Below the pieces are notes generated by a model that worked only from the letters and a program-made list of their open reading frames with translations, was not told where the DNA came from and did no database searches. Shown piece after piece: positions 63,022 through 64,000 of a stretch of 64,000 nt of DNA. The stretch spans positions 1 through 64,000 of the forward strand of contig NZ_JAVFVT010000024.1 of the NCBI RefSeq assembly GCF_030929555.1, given 5' to 3'. Position numbers and translations under genes: made by a program. The DNA is from Paenibacillus sp. LHD-117. Its GTDB lineage: Bacteria; Bacillota; Bacilli; Paenibacillales; Paenibacillaceae. How positions within the stretch are numbered: position 1 is the stretch's first letter; each line of letters begins with the position of its first letter.

Positions 63022-64000
63022 CGGGCGGGTCTTCCGTGTTATCGCAGGGCTGCTGCTCGTCTTCGCTCCGCTCCTTCTCTTCGGCTGCAGCGCAGGCAAG
63101 AAGGAGCCGGAGGGCGCACTTAGCAAGGCACAGCCGGTTACGCTTACGCTGATGGCCAATCAGGATTGGACGGTTAAGCCAATTCTGAAGCGGGCTATCG
63201 CGCTCTACGAGGAACAGACCGGCAACCGGATCGAGCTGCAGGCTCTTCCGATCGACACAGTCGATACGTTAATCAGCAAGAGGGTCGCGATCGGCGAAAT
63301 TACGGATCTGGTCATGCATTTCGGAGGGGCTGCGCTCAGTGACTTGCATCCGGAGCGTAACTTCGTCGATATGAGCGGTGAGGACTGGGTGACGGATCTG
63401 ACCGACGAGGTGAAGCCGCGCCTGTCGAAGGATGGCAAGCTGTACGGCTTGCCCCTGTGGGAGGCTTCCACCAGCGGAACCTTGTATAATAAGCGCATAT
63501 TTGAAAAGCTGGGCTTGCGGATTCCTGAGACGCAGGAAGAGTTTTTTGCCGTGTGCGAGAAGCTGCTTGCGGCAGGCATCGTTCCGGTCTATTTGGCTAG
63601 CAAAGATGTATGGCCGCTAATGCCTCAATTCGGCATGGATTACGCAGCAGAACGAACGCCGGGATTGGTGGAAGCGCTGAATGCGAACCAAGTCAATTTG
63701 GCCGACGTGCCGGCTGTTCAGGAAGTCGTCGATTGGTACAGGACGATGTATGATCGCGGATATTTCGGCAGCGATTCGGCGAGCAATAACTGGGACGGCT
63801 TGCCGGCCGCGCTGCATAGCGGTGATTACGCCATGGTCATGTCATGGGACGTCTATTTGTATTCCGATCTGGAGGAGAAATATCCCGGTTTGGCAGGCGA
63901 TTTTGGGTTAATGCCTCTCTTTGTAGGAGGCAAGGAAGCCAAGCTGTATGAAGGACCGAATGCGGCTATGCTTATGGTGAACAAAAACGGAAGCCATGCC
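62999..64000 (+). CDS. Sugar-binding lipoprotein, cut by window end
   Basis: The first 334 codons of a binding protein, ATG at 62999 behind GGAGAGGCGGGAGAAGG, starting inside the last codons of the regulator gene. The signal peptide VIAGLLLVFAPLLLFGC ends in lipobox LFGC. The mature part follows family 1 sugar-binding proteins: VTLTLMANQDWTVKPILKRA, LYGLPLWEASTSGTLYNKRI, FEKLGLRIPETQEEF, SGDYAMVMSW. The tight overlap with a two-component pair suggests that it either delivers ligand to the sensor or opens an importer operon to the right of the window. Confidence 0.88.
   Translation, partial: MDRAGSCNGRVFRVIAGLLLVFAPLLLFGCSAGKKEPEGALSKAQPVTLTLMANQDWTVKPILKRAIALYEEQTGNRIELQALPIDTVDTLISKRVAIGEITDLVMHFGGAALSDLHPERNFVDMSGEDWVTDLTDEVKPRLSKDGKLYGLPLWEASTSGTLYNKRIFEKLGLRIPETQEEFFAVCEKLLAAGIVPVYLASKDVWPLMPQFGMDYAAERTPGLVEALNANQVNLADVPAVQEVVDWYRTMYDRGYFGSDSASNNWDGLPAALHSGDYAMVMSWDVYLYSDLEEKYPGLAGDFGLMPLFVGGKEAKLYEGPNAAMLMVNKNGSHA

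Noticed and set aside
1-64000. tRNA, rRNA or CRISPR arrays
   Set aside because: None could be recognised on either strand.

Overview
The window looks like a chromosomal carbohydrate-utilisation region of a Gram-positive Paenibacillaceae bacterium (Paenibacillus or a close relative). This is inferred from strong AGGAGG-type ribosome binding sites, many TTG/GTG starts, repeated YesM/YesN-type two-component pairs, LplA/LplB/LplC-type ABC importers without their own ATPase, and surface enzymes ending in S-layer homology (SLH) repeats. Most of the window is GC-rich. About 18.4-32.17 kb is clearly AT-rich and its two edges run into decayed glycosidase fragments, so it reads as an acquired block.

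Layout. 0-4.8 kb: the end of an IS30-type transposase, an AraC regulator, a carboxylesterase with an SLH-like N-terminus, an IS21-like scrap, a broken small gene and a tandem pair of fluoride channel genes. 4.9-17.6 kb: a secreted GH66 enzyme on the minus strand, divergent from an ABC importer operon (two permeases, a possible 28-codon leader ORF, a lipoprotein) that ends in a very large SLH-anchored GH27 enzyme. 17.7-18.4 kb: gene remains. 18.7-32.0 kb (AT-rich): ABC importer, SLH-anchored putative glycosidase, GH31 enzyme, YesM/YesN pair. 32.2-36.0 kb: decayed GH27 paralogue, 5' end of a GH95 gene, intact GH110 gene, internally deleted GH95-like gene. 36.0-45.3 kb: YesN/YesM pair, LplB/LplC/LplA importer, GH101-like enzyme. 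45.3-48.3 kb: IS110-like scrap and an intact GH95 gene. 48.4-52.4 kb: membrane-anchored AraC regulator and a lipoprotein closely related to the one at 10.3 kb. 52.5-56.8 kb: ROK repressor, NagB-type deaminase, ROK kinase and GH4 enzyme. 57.0-64.0 kb: GH95-like enzyme, YesM/YesN pair, and a binding protein cut by the window end.

How it fits together. The enzymes expected outside the cell (GH66, GH27, the large SLH protein) would cut alpha-linked polysaccharide; the importers bring in oligosaccharides; the probable cytoplasmic enzymes without signal peptides (GH31, GH110, GH95, GH95-like, GH101-like, GH4) trim them; the NagB-type deaminase and ROK kinase point to an amino sugar such as galactosamine or glucosamine. 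The exact substrates are not shown by the sequence.

The most striking signal is regulatory. Four promoters (8.1, 33.3, 45.8 and 56.9 kb) share one geometry: two GTAC half-sites exactly 20 bp apart, the second starting exactly 30 bp before a TAYGAT -10 box with no good -35 box, then a cre-like (CcpA) site just downstream. This suggests a single AraC-type activator plus catabolite repression joining otherwise separate glycosidase loci.
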